Source: Bradyrhizobium genosp. SA-3
Lineage (GTDB): Bacteria > Pseudomonadota > Alphaproteobacteria > Rhizobiales > Xanthobacteraceae
Direction: 5' to 3'
Length of the DNA: 64,000 nt
Assembly (NCBI RefSeq): GCF_004212635.1
Contig: NZ_PSRT01000004.1
Span: forward strand, 1-64,000
A model generated the notes under the pieces. The model worked only from the letters and a program-made list of their open reading frames with translations. It did not search any database and had not been told where the DNA came from. The number at the start of each line of letters is the position of its first letter. The stretch's first letter is position 1. Position numbers and translations under genes: made by a program. This document shows, piece after piece, positions 1 to 8,836 of the stretch.

Positions 1-29
1 ACGTTGAAACAGTTGCGCAGCAAACTGCG

Positions 30-171
30 CTCTCGTGCCCCGGATGCAGCGCAGCGCTTCTTAGCGGTGCGCTGCAAAGCCGGGGCCCACGTTGCAGCGG
101 ATGCTTGGCTTGCTGGGTCCCGGCTCAGCGCCGCAACGCAGATGCGTTGCAGCGCGTCCGGGACACGAGAG
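30..171. repeat. Imperfect inverted-repeat intergenic element
   Basis: The left arm (ctctcgtgccccggatgcag, from 30) is mirrored with a few mismatches by the right arm ending at 171 (gcgtccgggacacgagag). Similar cccggac/acgag pieces recur around 21891-22086, so this is probably a dispersed palindromic repeat. I see no credible gene between 1 and 485; the short ORFs there only read through repeats. Confidence 0.55.
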
Positions 172-197
172 AGTCGCTCGCCATCGCCACACACTCC

Positions 198-282
198 GTC
201 ATTGCGAGGAGCTCTTGCGACGAAGCAATCCAGACTGCCACCGCGGAGGGATTCTGGATTGCTTCGCTGCGCTCGCAATGAC
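198..282. repeat. Palindromic repeat, family A (gtcattgcgag...ctcgcaatgac)
   Basis: Two arms of about 30 bases (containing gcgaagcaatccaga and its complement tctggattgcttcgc) surround a short centre. The same element recurs at 21958-22036 and 23437-23514. It should fold into a long hairpin. It resembles the REP-like extragenic palindromes frequent in Bradyrhizobium genomes. Confidence 0.85.
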
Positions 283-485
283 GACGTTGATGCAGTTGCG
301 GCGACGCCGTCGCCAACGTCTCAGCACGCTTCGAAAACACAACCGTCATAGTCTCTAACGCCGACTAACCAATACCTGACTTAAAACTGTCATAATCACC
401 GAACGGACCCCACGCCTGTGCGCTCTTTACACGCCGTTAAGCGCAGCTGCATTGGATGCGCCGGGATAGTGCGTTGGGGACTGCC

Positions 486-2948
486 ATGAGTGCCGCGAAG
501 AAAGTGTCGGGAAAACCGGCCGCCGAAATGTTCGATGACATCCCGGTGCTTCAACGCAAATGGCGTGCCGCGTTGAAGCCGGGCGAACGGCTGCCGCGCT
601 ATGAGGACGTGATGCTCGGCAGCCTCGGACGGCTCGCCGACCATATCGCGCTGCTCAGGGGTGACGGCGCGCTCGAACTGTCGCGTAGCGGACGTTACGT
701 GCAGAAATGGCTCGGCGAGGAGCGCTGGGACCTTGCCGTCGCAGAGCTGTCGCCCGATTGCGCCACGGCGCTGACGGAAGCGGCGGCGATCGCGCTCGCA
801 ACGGGGCAGCCGCATCACGCGAGCGCGCATTGCGTGCGCGACGGCATGGTCAGGACCTACGATGTGCTGGCGCTGCCGACCGCCTCGCGCTGGGGCGCGA
901 CGCTGGTCGGCGCCTACATCAACGAGCGCGGCACGCAATACAATCTCCTCGACGCGATTTTCTCCGCGACCGAAGACGCGGTGATCTCGCTGGCGACGCT
1001 GCGCGACGCAAGCGGCAAGCCGTTCGATCTCCAGATCGTGCACCACAACAAGAGCGCGGCCGCGCTGCTGAAGGCCGCGACCGGAAGCCTGCTGTGGCGG
1101 CGGGTCGGTGAGGGGAGCACGCTGCTGGCCGCACCCGAGATCATGGACTTCCTGCTCAAGGCCGTCTCGGGCGGCCGCGGCGAGCAGCTCGAGATCGAGA
1201 GCGATGGACGACACCTCCGCCTCGGCGCCACCGCCTTCGCCGACGTGGTCTCGCTGACGATCTCCGACGTCACCGCGTTGAAACGACGCGACGCCTCGTT
1301 CCGCCTGCTGTTCGACAACAACCCGATGCCGATGTGGGTGTTCGACGCCGAGACCAAGGAATTCCTCAGCGTCAACGACGCCGCGGTCCAGCATTACGGT
1401 TACAGCCGCGCCACCTTCCTGCGCATGAAGCTGCACGAGATCTGGCCAGAGGACGAGTGGGAGAGCCACGCCGAGGCGCTCGAACGTCTCGGCGATGCCT
1501 ATCATTCCTCGCGCAACTGGCGGCACTTACGCGCCGACGGCAGCGAGATCGAGGTGCTTACCTTCGGCCGCCGCGTTGCCTTCGATGATCGCGATGGCTA
1601 TCTGGTCGCAGTGGTCGACATCACCGAGCGGCGCAAGGCCGAGGCGCGGATCGCCCACATGGCCCATCATGACGGCCTCACCGATCTGCCGAACCGCGAA
1701 TATTTCCAGGAGCGGCTGAAGCAGGCGCTCGACCAGGCCGGAGGAAAGCGGGTCGGCGTGCTCTACATCGATCTCGACCTGTTCAAGAACATCAACGATT
1801 CCTTCGGGCATCCGGCGGGCGACCGCCTGCTCAAGCAAGTCGCCGAACGCCTGACCACCGCGATCCGCGGTGCCAATCTTGCGGCCCGGCTCGGCGGCGA
1901 CGAATTCGCCGTCATCCTGGCGGCCGACGTCTCGCCGAACGAGGCCAGCGCTTGCGCGGCTTTGCTGATCGACATGCTGAAGGCGCCCTATGACATCGAC
2001 GGCCAGGAGATGGTGATCGGCGCCAGCATCGGCATCGCGCTGTCACCGGGTGATGGCACGACGTCCGAGGAGTTGATGCGCAACGCCGACATGGCGCTGT
2101 ACCGGGCCAAGTCCGACGGCGGCGGCGTGCATCATTTCTTCGAGCGCGAGATGGACCTTCAGGCGCAGAGGCGCCGCGACATGGAGCTCGATCTGCGCCG
2201 CGCCTTTGCCAATGGCGAGTTCGAGCTGCACTACCAGCCGCTGGTGTCGATCGCCTCCGACCGCATCTCCGGCTTCGAATCGCTCTTGCGCTGGCGCCAC
2301 CCGGACAAGGGCATGATCTCGCCCGCCGAGTTCATTCCGGTCGCCGAGGACATCGGCCTGATCTCGCAGCTCGGCGAGTGGGTGCTGCGCGAGGCCTGCG
2401 CCGAAGCCGTGAAATGGCCTGTCGACATCAAGGTCGCGGTCAATTTGTCGCCGGCGCAATTCCGCAGCCGCAACCTGGTTCAGGTCGTGATCTCGGCCCT
2501 GGCGCAGTCCGGCCTGTCGCCGAGGCGGCTCGAGCTCGAGATCACCGAGTCGATCTTCCTGGCGGAGACCGAAGCCAACCTCGCCACGCTGCATCAGTTG
2601 CGCGAGCTCGGCGTCGGCATCTCCATGGATGATTTCGGCACCGGCTATTCCAGCCTGAGCTACTTGCGCAGCTTCCCCTTCGACAAGATCAAGATCGACC
2701 GGTCCTTCGTCAAGGATCTGGCGCAGCGGCCCGATTGCAGCGCGATCGTGCGCGCGATCTCCGGTCTCGGCCGCAGCCTCAACATCACCACCACGGCGGA
2801 AGGCGTCGAGACCGAGGATCAGCTCGACTGGCTGCGCGCCGAAGGCTGCAACGAGGTGCAGGGCTTCCTGTTCAGCGCGGCGCGGCCCGCCGCCGAGATC
2901 GGAAAGCTGCTCGCCGATTTCGGCCAGCGCGCCTCACGGGCGGCGTAG
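486..2948 (+). CDS. PAS-GGDEF-EAL cyclic-di-GMP signalling protein
   Basis: Cytoplasmic c-di-GMP turnover protein of about 820 residues. The first third looks like a divergent PAS-type sensor, followed by a recognisable PAS domain (about 270-385, beginning FRLLFDNNPMPMWVF), a GGDEF domain (RLGGDEF near residue 470) and an EAL domain (about 575-815). The EAL signature reads ESLLRW near 598, with Ser for Ala; NLSP, the ELEITES glutamates and DDFGTGYSS (near 715) are kept, so phosphodiesterase activity is plausible. The product-inhibition I-site is RGAN instead of RxxD, so feedback inhibition of the cyclase is probably lost. I prefer ATG 486 to the in-frame ATG at 456 because ttgggga precedes it at a good distance. 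No transmembrane segment is evident. The 3' end overlaps the opposite-strand hydrolase gene by 15 bases. Family assignment is secure; net activity is not. Confidence 0.93.
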   Translation: MSAAKKVSGKPAAEMFDDIPVLQRKWRAALKPGERLPRYEDVMLGSLGRLADHIALLRGDGALELSRSGRYVQKWLGEERWDLAVAELSPDCATALTEAAAIALATGQPHHASAHCVRDGMVRTYDVLALPTASRWGATLVGAYINERGTQYNLLDAIFSATEDAVISLATLRDASGKPFDLQIVHHNKSAAALLKAATGSLLWRRVGEGSTLLAAPEIMDFLLKAVSGGRGEQLEIESDGRHLRLGATAFADVVSLTISDVTALKRRDASFRLLFDNNPMPMWVFDAETKEFLSVNDAAVQHYGYSRATFLRMKLHEIWPEDEWESHAEALERLGDAYHSSRNWRHLRADGSEIEVLTFGRRVAFDDRDGYLVAVVDITERRKAEARIAHMAHHDGLTDLPNREYFQERLKQALDQAGGKRVGVLYIDLDLFKNINDSFGHPAGDRLLKQVAERLTTAIRGANLAARLGGDEFAVILAADVSPNEASACAALLIDMLKAPYDIDGQEMVIGASIGIALSPGDGTTSEELMRNADMALYRAKSDGGGVHHFFEREMDLQAQRRRDMELDLRRAFANGEFELHYQPLVSIASDRISGFESLLRWRHPDKGMISPAEFIPVAEDIGLISQLGEWVLREACAEAVKWPVDIKVAVNLSPAQFRSRNLVQVVISALAQSGLSPRRLELEITESIFLAETEANLATLHQLRELGVGISMDDFGTGYSSLSYLRSFPFDKIKIDRSFVKDLAQRPDCSAIVRAISGLGRSLNITTTAEGVETEDQLDWLRAEGCNEVQGFLFSAARPAAEIGKLLADFGQRASRAA

Positions 2949-4202
2949 CGGAGGCGGGTAGCAATCGTAGACCAGCGCTTTGAACGCCGGCGTGATGCGG
3001 CCGCGCTCGCTCTGAGTCTGTTGCATCATAAGGTAGACCATGTCGAGCTTGGGATCGACGCCGAAATAGGTGCCGCTGCCGCTGTCCCATTTCAACTCGC
3101 CGATCGAACCCGGGGGCGGCGGTTTCGCGTTGCCGGGATCGGTGCGCACCGCAAGGCCGTAGCCATAGCCAAAACCGTCGCCGGGGAAATAGAAATAGTC
3201 GCGTCCGACGCCGGATCCGGGCCCGATGTGATCGGTCGTCATGGCCTTGAACGCAGCACGGCTCAGATAACGCTTGCCCGCGAACTCGCCGTCATTGAGC
3301 AGCATCTGCGCGAAGCGCTGATAGTCGGTGATGGTCGAGAGCAGCCCGCCGCCGCCCGACTGCCATTCGGGATGGTCGAGGCGCTCGCGCTCGGCGGCGA
3401 GCAGGATGAAATCGTTCGGCAACGGCCGCGCCATCCGCGCCAGCTCGTCCTCCGTCGCCAGCGCGAATTTGGTGCTGCTCATGCCGAGCGGATCGAAGAT
3501 GCGTGCTTTCAGGAATTCGTACAGCGTCTGGCCCGAGATGATCTCGATGATGGCGCCGAGCACGTCGGTGGAATGACCGTAGCGCCACAGCGTTCCCGGT
3601 TGCCGCGCCAGCGGCAGCTTCGCGATGCGGTCGGCGAATTCCCTGTTGTTGAACTGATCCTCGAAAATGTTGGCGGCCTTGTAGGCCTGCTCGACCCATT
3701 TGCCGCCGATGTAATCGTAGCTGATGCCGGACGTTTGGCGCAGCAGATCCTCGATATTGACAGGACGGAGCGGCGGCACGAGATCGAGCTCCAGCTTGCC
3801 GTCCGGCTTGGTGATCTCGAGGCCCACCTTGGTGTCGGCAAAGAGCGGGACGTATTTCGATACGGGGTCGGCAAGTGCGAGCTTACCCTCGTCGATCAGC
3901 ATCATCGCGCTGAGGCACGTGATTGGCTTGGTCATCGAGTGGATGGCGAAGATCGTGTCCGGCGTCATGGCAAGGCCGGTCGTGACGTCGCGTACGCCGA
4001 ACGTCTTGAGGTAGACCGGCTTGCCGTGCTGCTGGACCAGGATGACGGCACCCGGCAGCCGGCCGCTCGTCACCTCGTTGTCGAAGAATGCCGTGATGCG
4101 GTCGAGGCCATCGGGTGTGGGGGCGGGAATATCGGCGGCGCGGCTTCGCGCCATGGTGCCGGCCAGCAGCGCAGCCCCGACCAGAAATTCACGGCGCTTC
4201 AT
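2934..4202 (-). CDS. Tat-exported serine hydrolase, beta-lactamase/EstB family
   Basis: Class C beta-lactamase-fold serine hydrolase of 422 residues, probably a periplasmic esterase or peptidase-like enzyme. The N-terminus carries a twin-arginine signal (KRREFLVGAALL, then AxA cleavage near residue 23). The nucleophile motif SxxK is SMTK (89-92), the second motif is YGH (near 208) where the family has YxN, and the third box is a WDSGSGTYFG stretch near the C-terminus. ATG 4202 is chosen because GGGAGG lies 8 bases upstream and the Tat motif then sits at the N-terminus; an in-frame ATG at 4229 adds 9 residues without improving the signal. The substrate cannot be told. A second hydrolase of the same fold lies at 27418-28800. 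Confidence 0.88.
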   Translation of the reverse strand: MKRREFLVGAALLAGTMARSRAADIPAPTPDGLDRITAFFDNEVTSGRLPGAVILVQQHGKPVYLKTFGVRDVTTGLAMTPDTIFAIHSMTKPITCLSAMMLIDEGKLALADPVSKYVPLFADTKVGLEITKPDGKLELDLVPPLRPVNIEDLLRQTSGISYDYIGGKWVEQAYKAANIFEDQFNNREFADRIAKLPLARQPGTLWRYGHSTDVLGAIIEIISGQTLYEFLKARIFDPLGMSSTKFALATEDELARMARPLPNDFILLAAERERLDHPEWQSGGGGLLSTITDYQRFAQMLLNDGEFAGKRYLSRAAFKAMTTDHIGPGSGVGRDYFYFPGDGFGYGYGLAVRTDPGNAKPPPPGSIGELKWDSGSGTYFGVDPKLDMVYLMMQQTQSERGRITPAFKALVYDCYPPPLRRP

Positions 4203-4265
4203 CCGGGCTTCCTCCCTAGGCGGGATCAAAGCCGCAAGACGCTGAAGGCGTCAACAAGACATCGC

Positions 4266-4829
4266 TTAAAAACGCGTCACGATTTCCGAAAGGAACGGTC
4301 GCGGACGGTCTTCGCTCGGCTTGGTCGGCGTACCGATGTGGACGAAGCCGGCGAGCTTTTCGTCCGGCTTGAGGCCGAGGCCGTCAAGCACGTCGCGATC
4401 GAAGGCGAACCAGCCGGTCAGCCAGCAGGCGCCGTAGCCGAGGGCGGTTGCGGCCGTGACGATGTTCATGGCGCTCGCGCCGGCCGACAATTCCTGCTCG
4501 AAGGCCGGCACCTTCGGATGCGGCTTAGTGAAGCTGACGATGCCGATCACGAGCGGCGCGTCGGTGAGGCGCTTGCGCTCGGTCTCGACGTCGGCGGCAG
4601 GCGCGCCTGGGTTCTTCCGGGCGAAGACTTTTGCGATCACCTCGCCGGCGCGCTGGCGGGCATCGCCCTCGAAAATGATGAAGCGCCAGGGCGTCAGCTT
4701 GCCATGGTCCGGCACGCGCGCGCCGATGGTGAGGATGGTCTCGAGCTCGGCTGCGGAGGGGCCGGGTCCGGTCATCTCGCGCGGCTTGACCGAGCGGCGG
4801 GTCTTCAGGAGTTCGATGGCATCTCGCAC
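4266..4829 (-). CDS. Nitroreductase family protein
   Basis: FMN-dependent nitroreductase-fold protein of about 187 residues. Family features are the N-terminal DAIELLKTRRSVKP segment (phosphate/FMN-binding RRS), the P-x-HGKL-x-PWRF motif typical of small YdjA-like nitroreductases, and a Gly/Cys-rich ALGYGACWLTGW stretch. Likely role: NAD(P)H-dependent reduction of nitro or quinone compounds in the cytoplasm; substrate unknown. GTG 4829 is preferred over ATG 4892 because gaagagg lies 8 bases before it and the protein then begins where relatives begin. It lies between the hydrolase gene and thrS, all on the minus strand. Confidence 0.85.
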   Translation of the reverse strand: MRDAIELLKTRRSVKPREMTGPGPSAAELETILTIGARVPDHGKLTPWRFIIFEGDARQRAGEVIAKVFARKNPGAPAADVETERKRLTDAPLVIGIVSFTKPHPKVPAFEQELSAGASAMNIVTAATALGYGACWLTGWFAFDRDVLDGLGLKPDEKLAGFVHIGTPTKPSEDRPRPFLSEIVTRF

Positions 4830-4922
4830 TGCGATATCCTCTTCAACTGGTCGGCGGACGTACAGACCCGAGATAGGCATGCACGCCCGCAACCGGAAGC
4901 GAATTTAGATCGATTTCAGGGA

Positions 4923-6965
4923 TCAGACGGTGCCACGCGCCCGCTGGACGTCCGGCGGGGTCGCCTCGTCGAGGAGGGCGGCGATCGCCTCCTGCGTCGT
5001 CATCACCTTCTGGCCGTCGCTGCCGAGCCGGCGGACCGAGACCGAATGCGTCTCGGCTTCCTTCTTGCCGACCACGAGCAGCGCCGGGATCTTGGCCAGC
5101 GAGTGCTCGCGGACCTTGTAGTTGATCTTTTCGTTCCGCAGGTCGATTTCGACCCGAAGGCCTGCGCGCCGTGCCTGTTCGACGACCTGCTTGGCGTATT
5201 CGTCGGCCTCCGAGGTGATGGTGGTGACCACCACCTGCACCGGCGAGAGCCAGAGCGGGAAGTTGCCGGCATAGTGCTCGATCAGGATGCCGATATAGCG
5301 CTCCATCGAGCCACAGATCGCGCGGTGCACCATCACCGGCGGCTTCTTGCCGCCGTCATGGTCGATGTAGAACGCGCCGAACCGCTCCGGCAGGTTGAAG
5401 TCGACCTGCGTGGTGCCGCACTGCCAGTCGCGGCCGATGGCGTCGCGCAGCACATATTCGAACTTCGGGCCGTAGAAGGCGCCTTCGCCTGGATTGATCT
5501 CGGTCTTGATGTGATTGTTCTGCGACTGGATCTCGCGCAGCACGGTCGCCATCACGCGCTCGGCGTGATCCCACATCGCGTCGGTGCCGACGCGTTTCTC
5601 CGGCCGGGTCGACAGCTTCACGGTGAGATCGCCGGTGAAGCCGAAGTCCGCATAGGTCGACAGGATCAGGTCGTTGATCTTCAGGCATTCATCGGCGAGC
5701 TGGTCTTCGGTGCAGAAGACGTGCGCATCGTCCTGGGTGAAGCCGCGCACGCGCATCAGCCCGTGCATGGCACCGGAGGGCTCATAGCGATGCACCACGC
5801 CGAACTCGGCAAGGCGCAAGGGCAGGTCGCGATAGCTCTTCAGGCCGTGCTTGAAGATCTGCACGTGACCGGGGCAGTTCATCGGCTTGAGCGCAAACCA
5901 GCGCTTGTCTTCGGCCTCGTCACCGGCGGACTGCGCCGCGAACATGTTCTCGCGATACCATCCCCAATGGCCCGAAGTCTCCCACAGCACCTTGTCGAGG
6001 ATCTGCGGCGCGTTGACCTCGCTGTAATCGCCGGTCAGGCGTCGCCGCATATAGGCGATCAGCTGCTGGAAGATGGTCCAGCCCTTCGGATGCCAGAACA
6101 CGACGCCCGGACCTTCCTCCTGGAAATGGAAGAGGTCGAGCTCGCGTCCGAGCTTGCGATGGTCGCGCTTCTCGGCTTCCTCGATCTGCTTGAGGTAGGC
6201 GTCGAGGTCCTCCTGCTTGGCGAAGGCGGTGCCGTAGATGCGGGTCAGCATCGGATTGTTGCTGTCGCCGCGCCAATAGGCGCCGGCCACCTTCATCAGC
6301 TTGAAGGCATTGCCGACCTTGCCGGTCGAGGTCATGTGCGGGCCGCGGCAGAGATCGAACCAGTCGCCCTGGTAGTAGATCTTGATCGGCTCGTTGCCGG
6401 GAATGGCGTCGACCAATTCGACCTTGAAGGCTTCGCCCTTGTCGCGGAACACCTGTTTGGTCTTTTCGCGATCCCAAACCTCTTTGGTGAAAGGTTTGTC
6501 GCGCGCGATGATCTCGCGCATCTTCTTTTCGATCGCGGCAAAATCTTCCGGGGTGAACGGCTCGTTGCGGAAGAAGTCGTAGTAGAAGCCGTTCTCGATC
6601 ACCGGGCCGATGGTGACCTGGGTGCCCGGCCACAGCGATTGCACGGCTTCGGCCAGCACGTGCGCGCAGTCATGTCGGATCAGCTCGAGCGCGCGGGGAT
6701 CCTCGCGATTGACGAGCTCGATCTTCGCGTCGGCCTCGATCGGGTCGTTGAGGTCGGCGAGCGCGCCGTCGAGCGCCAGCGCTACCGTGCGCTTGGCGAG
6801 CGACGGCGAGATGCCCTTGGCGATATCGAGGCCGGTGATGCCCTTGTCGAACTGGCGCTGGGCGCCGTCTGGGAAGGTGAGGGTGACCTTGGGGGCGGGG
6901 GACACGGGCTTCAGATTGGAGAGGCTGTACTGGAATCCGGATTCGGATTTTGGCTGGTCGGTCAT
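4923..6965 (-). CDS. thrS: Threonyl-tRNA synthetase
   Basis: Class II aminoacyl-tRNA synthetase charging tRNA-Thr; 680 residues, slightly longer than the E. coli enzyme because of an N-terminal extension of about 24 residues. Order: TGS domain (about 25-85), second additional (editing) domain with the HxxxH motif (H98, H102), catalytic core with the zinc-site segment MNCPGH (Cys 364), the motif-2 [11 protein letters not shown](M)R region, and the C-terminal anticodon-binding domain starting near [10 protein letters not shown]. Start ATG 6965 has aggag 7-8 bases upstream. I see no T-box, as expected for alphaproteobacteria. A tRNA-Thr(UGU) gene lies elsewhere in the window at 35065-35139. Confidence 0.97.
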   Translation of the reverse strand: MTDQPKSESGFQYSLSNLKPVSPAPKVTLTFPDGAQRQFDKGITGLDIAKGISPSLAKRTVALALDGALADLNDPIEADAKIELVNREDPRALELIRHDCAHVLAEAVQSLWPGTQVTIGPVIENGFYYDFFRNEPFTPEDFAAIEKKMREIIARDKPFTKEVWDREKTKQVFRDKGEAFKVELVDAIPGNEPIKIYYQGDWFDLCRGPHMTSTGKVGNAFKLMKVAGAYWRGDSNNPMLTRIYGTAFAKQEDLDAYLKQIEEAEKRDHRKLGRELDLFHFQEEGPGVVFWHPKGWTIFQQLIAYMRRRLTGDYSEVNAPQILDKVLWETSGHWGWYRENMFAAQSAGDEAEDKRWFALKPMNCPGHVQIFKHGLKSYRDLPLRLAEFGVVHRYEPSGAMHGLMRVRGFTQDDAHVFCTEDQLADECLKINDLILSTYADFGFTGDLTVKLSTRPEKRVGTDAMWDHAERVMATVLREIQSQNNHIKTEINPGEGAFYGPKFEYVLRDAIGRDWQCGTTQVDFNLPERFGAFYIDHDGGKKPPVMVHRAICGSMERYIGILIEHYAGNFPLWLSPVQVVVTTITSEADEYAKQVVEQARRAGLRVEIDLRNEKINYKVREHSLAKIPALLVVGKKEAETHSVSVRRLGSDGQKVMTTQEAIAALLDEATPPDVQRARGTV

Positions 6966-7151
6966 GCTTTTCTCCTGAGGCTCACTCCTGCGAACGAGCG
7001 CAGGTAAGCGGGAACGAGCGATATATCAGGCGATTCGGCCTGCGCAATCCGGCATTTCCAAGAAAGTGGCGCGCAAAAGCTGGGACGGTGCACCAACTAT
7101 TTCAAAACCGCGCCCTTTAACAGACCGCAGCTCTGCTCTACATGCACTTGC

Positions 7152-8327
7152 ATGGAAAGATCGCCTACTGCCCGCCGCTTCGCGCCAACCGCCCTGATGC
7201 TCGGCAACATCGTCACCGGCTGCTCGGTGCTGGCGCCGGCGGGCATGCTGCCGGAATTGGCAACCGGGCTCGACGTCAGCATCCATGCGGCCGGGCTCCT
7301 GATCACCTTTGGCGCGATCACGCTGTGCATCGGCTCGCCGCTGACGGCCTGGCTGACCAGCCGCATCGAACGGCGCACGCTGCTCACGATCACGCTGGCC
7401 GTGCTTGCCGTCGGCAATCTCGCCTCGGCGTTTGTGCCCGACTATGCGAGCCTCCTTGCCATCCGTCTGGTGATGCTCGCCGTCGGCGCGCTCTATACGC
7501 CGCAGGCCGCCGGCACCGCGGCGCTGATCGTGCCGGCGGAGCGACGCGGCAGCACCATCGCCTACATCTTTCTCGGCTGGTCGCTCGCTGCCGCCGTCGG
7601 CTTGCCGCTGATCACCTTCATCGCCAGCCGCTATGGCTGGCGTGCCGCCTATGGCGAGATCGGCGCGCTCGGCTGCATCAGCTTCCTGTTGCTGCTGCTG
7701 CGCCTGCCGGCAGGCCTGAAGGGCGCGCCAGTGGATATCAAGACCTGGGCCGAGGTCGGCCGCAGCAAGACAATTCTGCTCCTGCTTGCGGTCACCATGC
7801 TGCAAATGTCCGGGCAGTTCGTGGTGTTCACCTTCATGGGCCCGCTGCTCAACAAGCTCACCGGCGCCGGACCCGATGCCATCGGCGTGGTGTTCGCGCT
7901 TTATGGCGTCTGCGGCTTCCTCGGCGTCGCCATCGCGGCCCGCATCGTCGACACCTCGGGCCCTTATCGCACCTCGGTGCTGTTCACCTGCCTGCTGCTT
8001 GCGGGGATCACCGGCTGGGCGCTTGGCGCCGGCGCGTTCGCATTGATGGCGGGCGCGGTCGCGGTCTGGGGCCTTGGCTTTGCCTCGACCAATTCGATGC
8101 AGCAGGTGCGGCTGGTCGCGGCCGCGCCGTCACTGGCATCGGCGACCGTCGCGCTCAACACATCCGTGCTCTATATCGGTCAGGCGGTCGGCTCGGCCAT
8201 CGGCGGACTGCTGTTCGCCCGCGAGCTCCTGCACACGCTCGGCTTCGTCGCGGTCGGTTTCGTCGTGCTGGCGCTGCTCCTGGTGCTCCTGACCCGGCCC
8301 CGGCGGGTTGCCACCCTAACGGCCTGA
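7152..8327 (+). CDS. MFS transporter, drug:H+ antiporter-like (DHA1/AraJ type)
   Basis: Inner-membrane major facilitator of 391 residues with about 12 hydrophobic segments. The cytoplasmic loop between helices 2 and 3 (TSRIERRTLLTITLAV) and the helix-5 glycine/proline segment (GWSLAAAVGLPLITFIASRYGWR) are typical of the DHA1 export branch. Likely an exporter of sugars, arabinose-like compounds or drugs; the substrate cannot be inferred. It is transcribed away from thrS across about 190 bases that should hold both promoters. No dedicated regulator is adjacent. Confidence 0.88.
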   Translation: MERSPTARRFAPTALMLGNIVTGCSVLAPAGMLPELATGLDVSIHAAGLLITFGAITLCIGSPLTAWLTSRIERRTLLTITLAVLAVGNLASAFVPDYASLLAIRLVMLAVGALYTPQAAGTAALIVPAERRGSTIAYIFLGWSLAAAVGLPLITFIASRYGWRAAYGEIGALGCISFLLLLLRLPAGLKGAPVDIKTWAEVGRSKTILLLLAVTMLQMSGQFVVFTFMGPLLNKLTGAGPDAIGVVFALYGVCGFLGVAIAARIVDTSGPYRTSVLFTCLLLAGITGWALGAGAFALMAGAVAVWGLGFASTNSMQQVRLVAAAPSLASATVALNTSVLYIGQAVGSAIGGLLFARELLHTLGFVAVGFVVLALLLVLLTRPRRVATLTA

Positions 8328-8418
8328 ATCTCGTGGTATCCCGTGCGCAAGGTGCTTGGCAAACCGCGCGGGAGAGCGCTAGAACGCCCGACATGGGGAC
8401 CAAAGAGAGTTGACTGAA

Positions 8419-8796
8419 ATGAGGATGATTCTGGCGGTTGCCGCGGTGCTCTATTCAGCGTCCGCATTTGCGCAAGCCGACAAGCCACCGATGGTGGGGG
8501 ACAAGCCGCTGGTGCAGGTCAAGCCCAAAGGGACCAAAGAGGCCGCGGCCAAGCCCGCCGCGGCGGCGAAGGGCAAGCCGCAATCGATCGCGGCGCGGCT
8601 CCAGGCCTGCCTCGAAATCGATGACGGCACCAAGGACCGTCTCAACTGCTACGACGCCGTGATCCCGCCGGCGCCGAAGCCGAAGCCGGCGAAGGCCAAG
8701 GGCTACGCGGACTGCCGTTTCTTCAAGGAAGAGGACGAGCGGCTGGCTTGCTTCAACGGCTTTGCCGAGAGCATTCCGAAGCTGCCGAAAACCTAA
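8419..8796 (+). CDS. Small secreted protein with duplicated Cys-RLxC motif
   Basis: 125-residue exported protein of unknown function. It has a signal peptide (MRMILAVAAVLYSASAFAQA), a Lys/Ala/Pro-rich linker, and two copies of a motif of the form C-x(9-12)-R-L-x-C-[YF]-[DN]: CLEIDDGTKDRLNCYDAV and CRFFKEEDERLACFNGFA. The RLxCYD pattern is reminiscent of VasI/TagO-type T6SS-associated proteins, but no T6SS gene is nearby, so I do not assign that function. ATG 8419 fits the gagag ribosome site; an upstream TTG at 8410 is less likely. The two motif copies may form paired disulfides (inference). Confidence 0.75.
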   Translation: MRMILAVAAVLYSASAFAQADKPPMVGDKPLVQVKPKGTKEAAAKPAAAAKGKPQSIAARLQACLEIDDGTKDRLNCYDAVIPPAPKPKPAKAKGYADCRFFKEEDERLACFNGFAESIPKLPKT

Positions 8797-8836
8797 GCGA
8801 TAGACCGGGCCCTCAGCGCGCCACGGTCGCGTCCGT

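Noticed and set aside
396..1526. Long minus-strand frame opposite the GGDEF-EAL gene
   Set aside because: No recognisable motifs and fully covered by the PAS-GGDEF-EAL protein on the other strand.
3021..7007. A 1,328-codon plus-strand open frame
   Set aside because: It runs antisense to the serine hydrolase, nitroreductase and thrS genes, all of which have clear motifs. Its composition (runs of Arg, His, Asp, Glu, Ala) is the usual mirror of GC-rich codon bias.
8419..8796. T6SS-associated VasI protein
   Set aside because: Only the RLxCYD pattern matches; no other T6SS gene is near and the motif is duplicated here.
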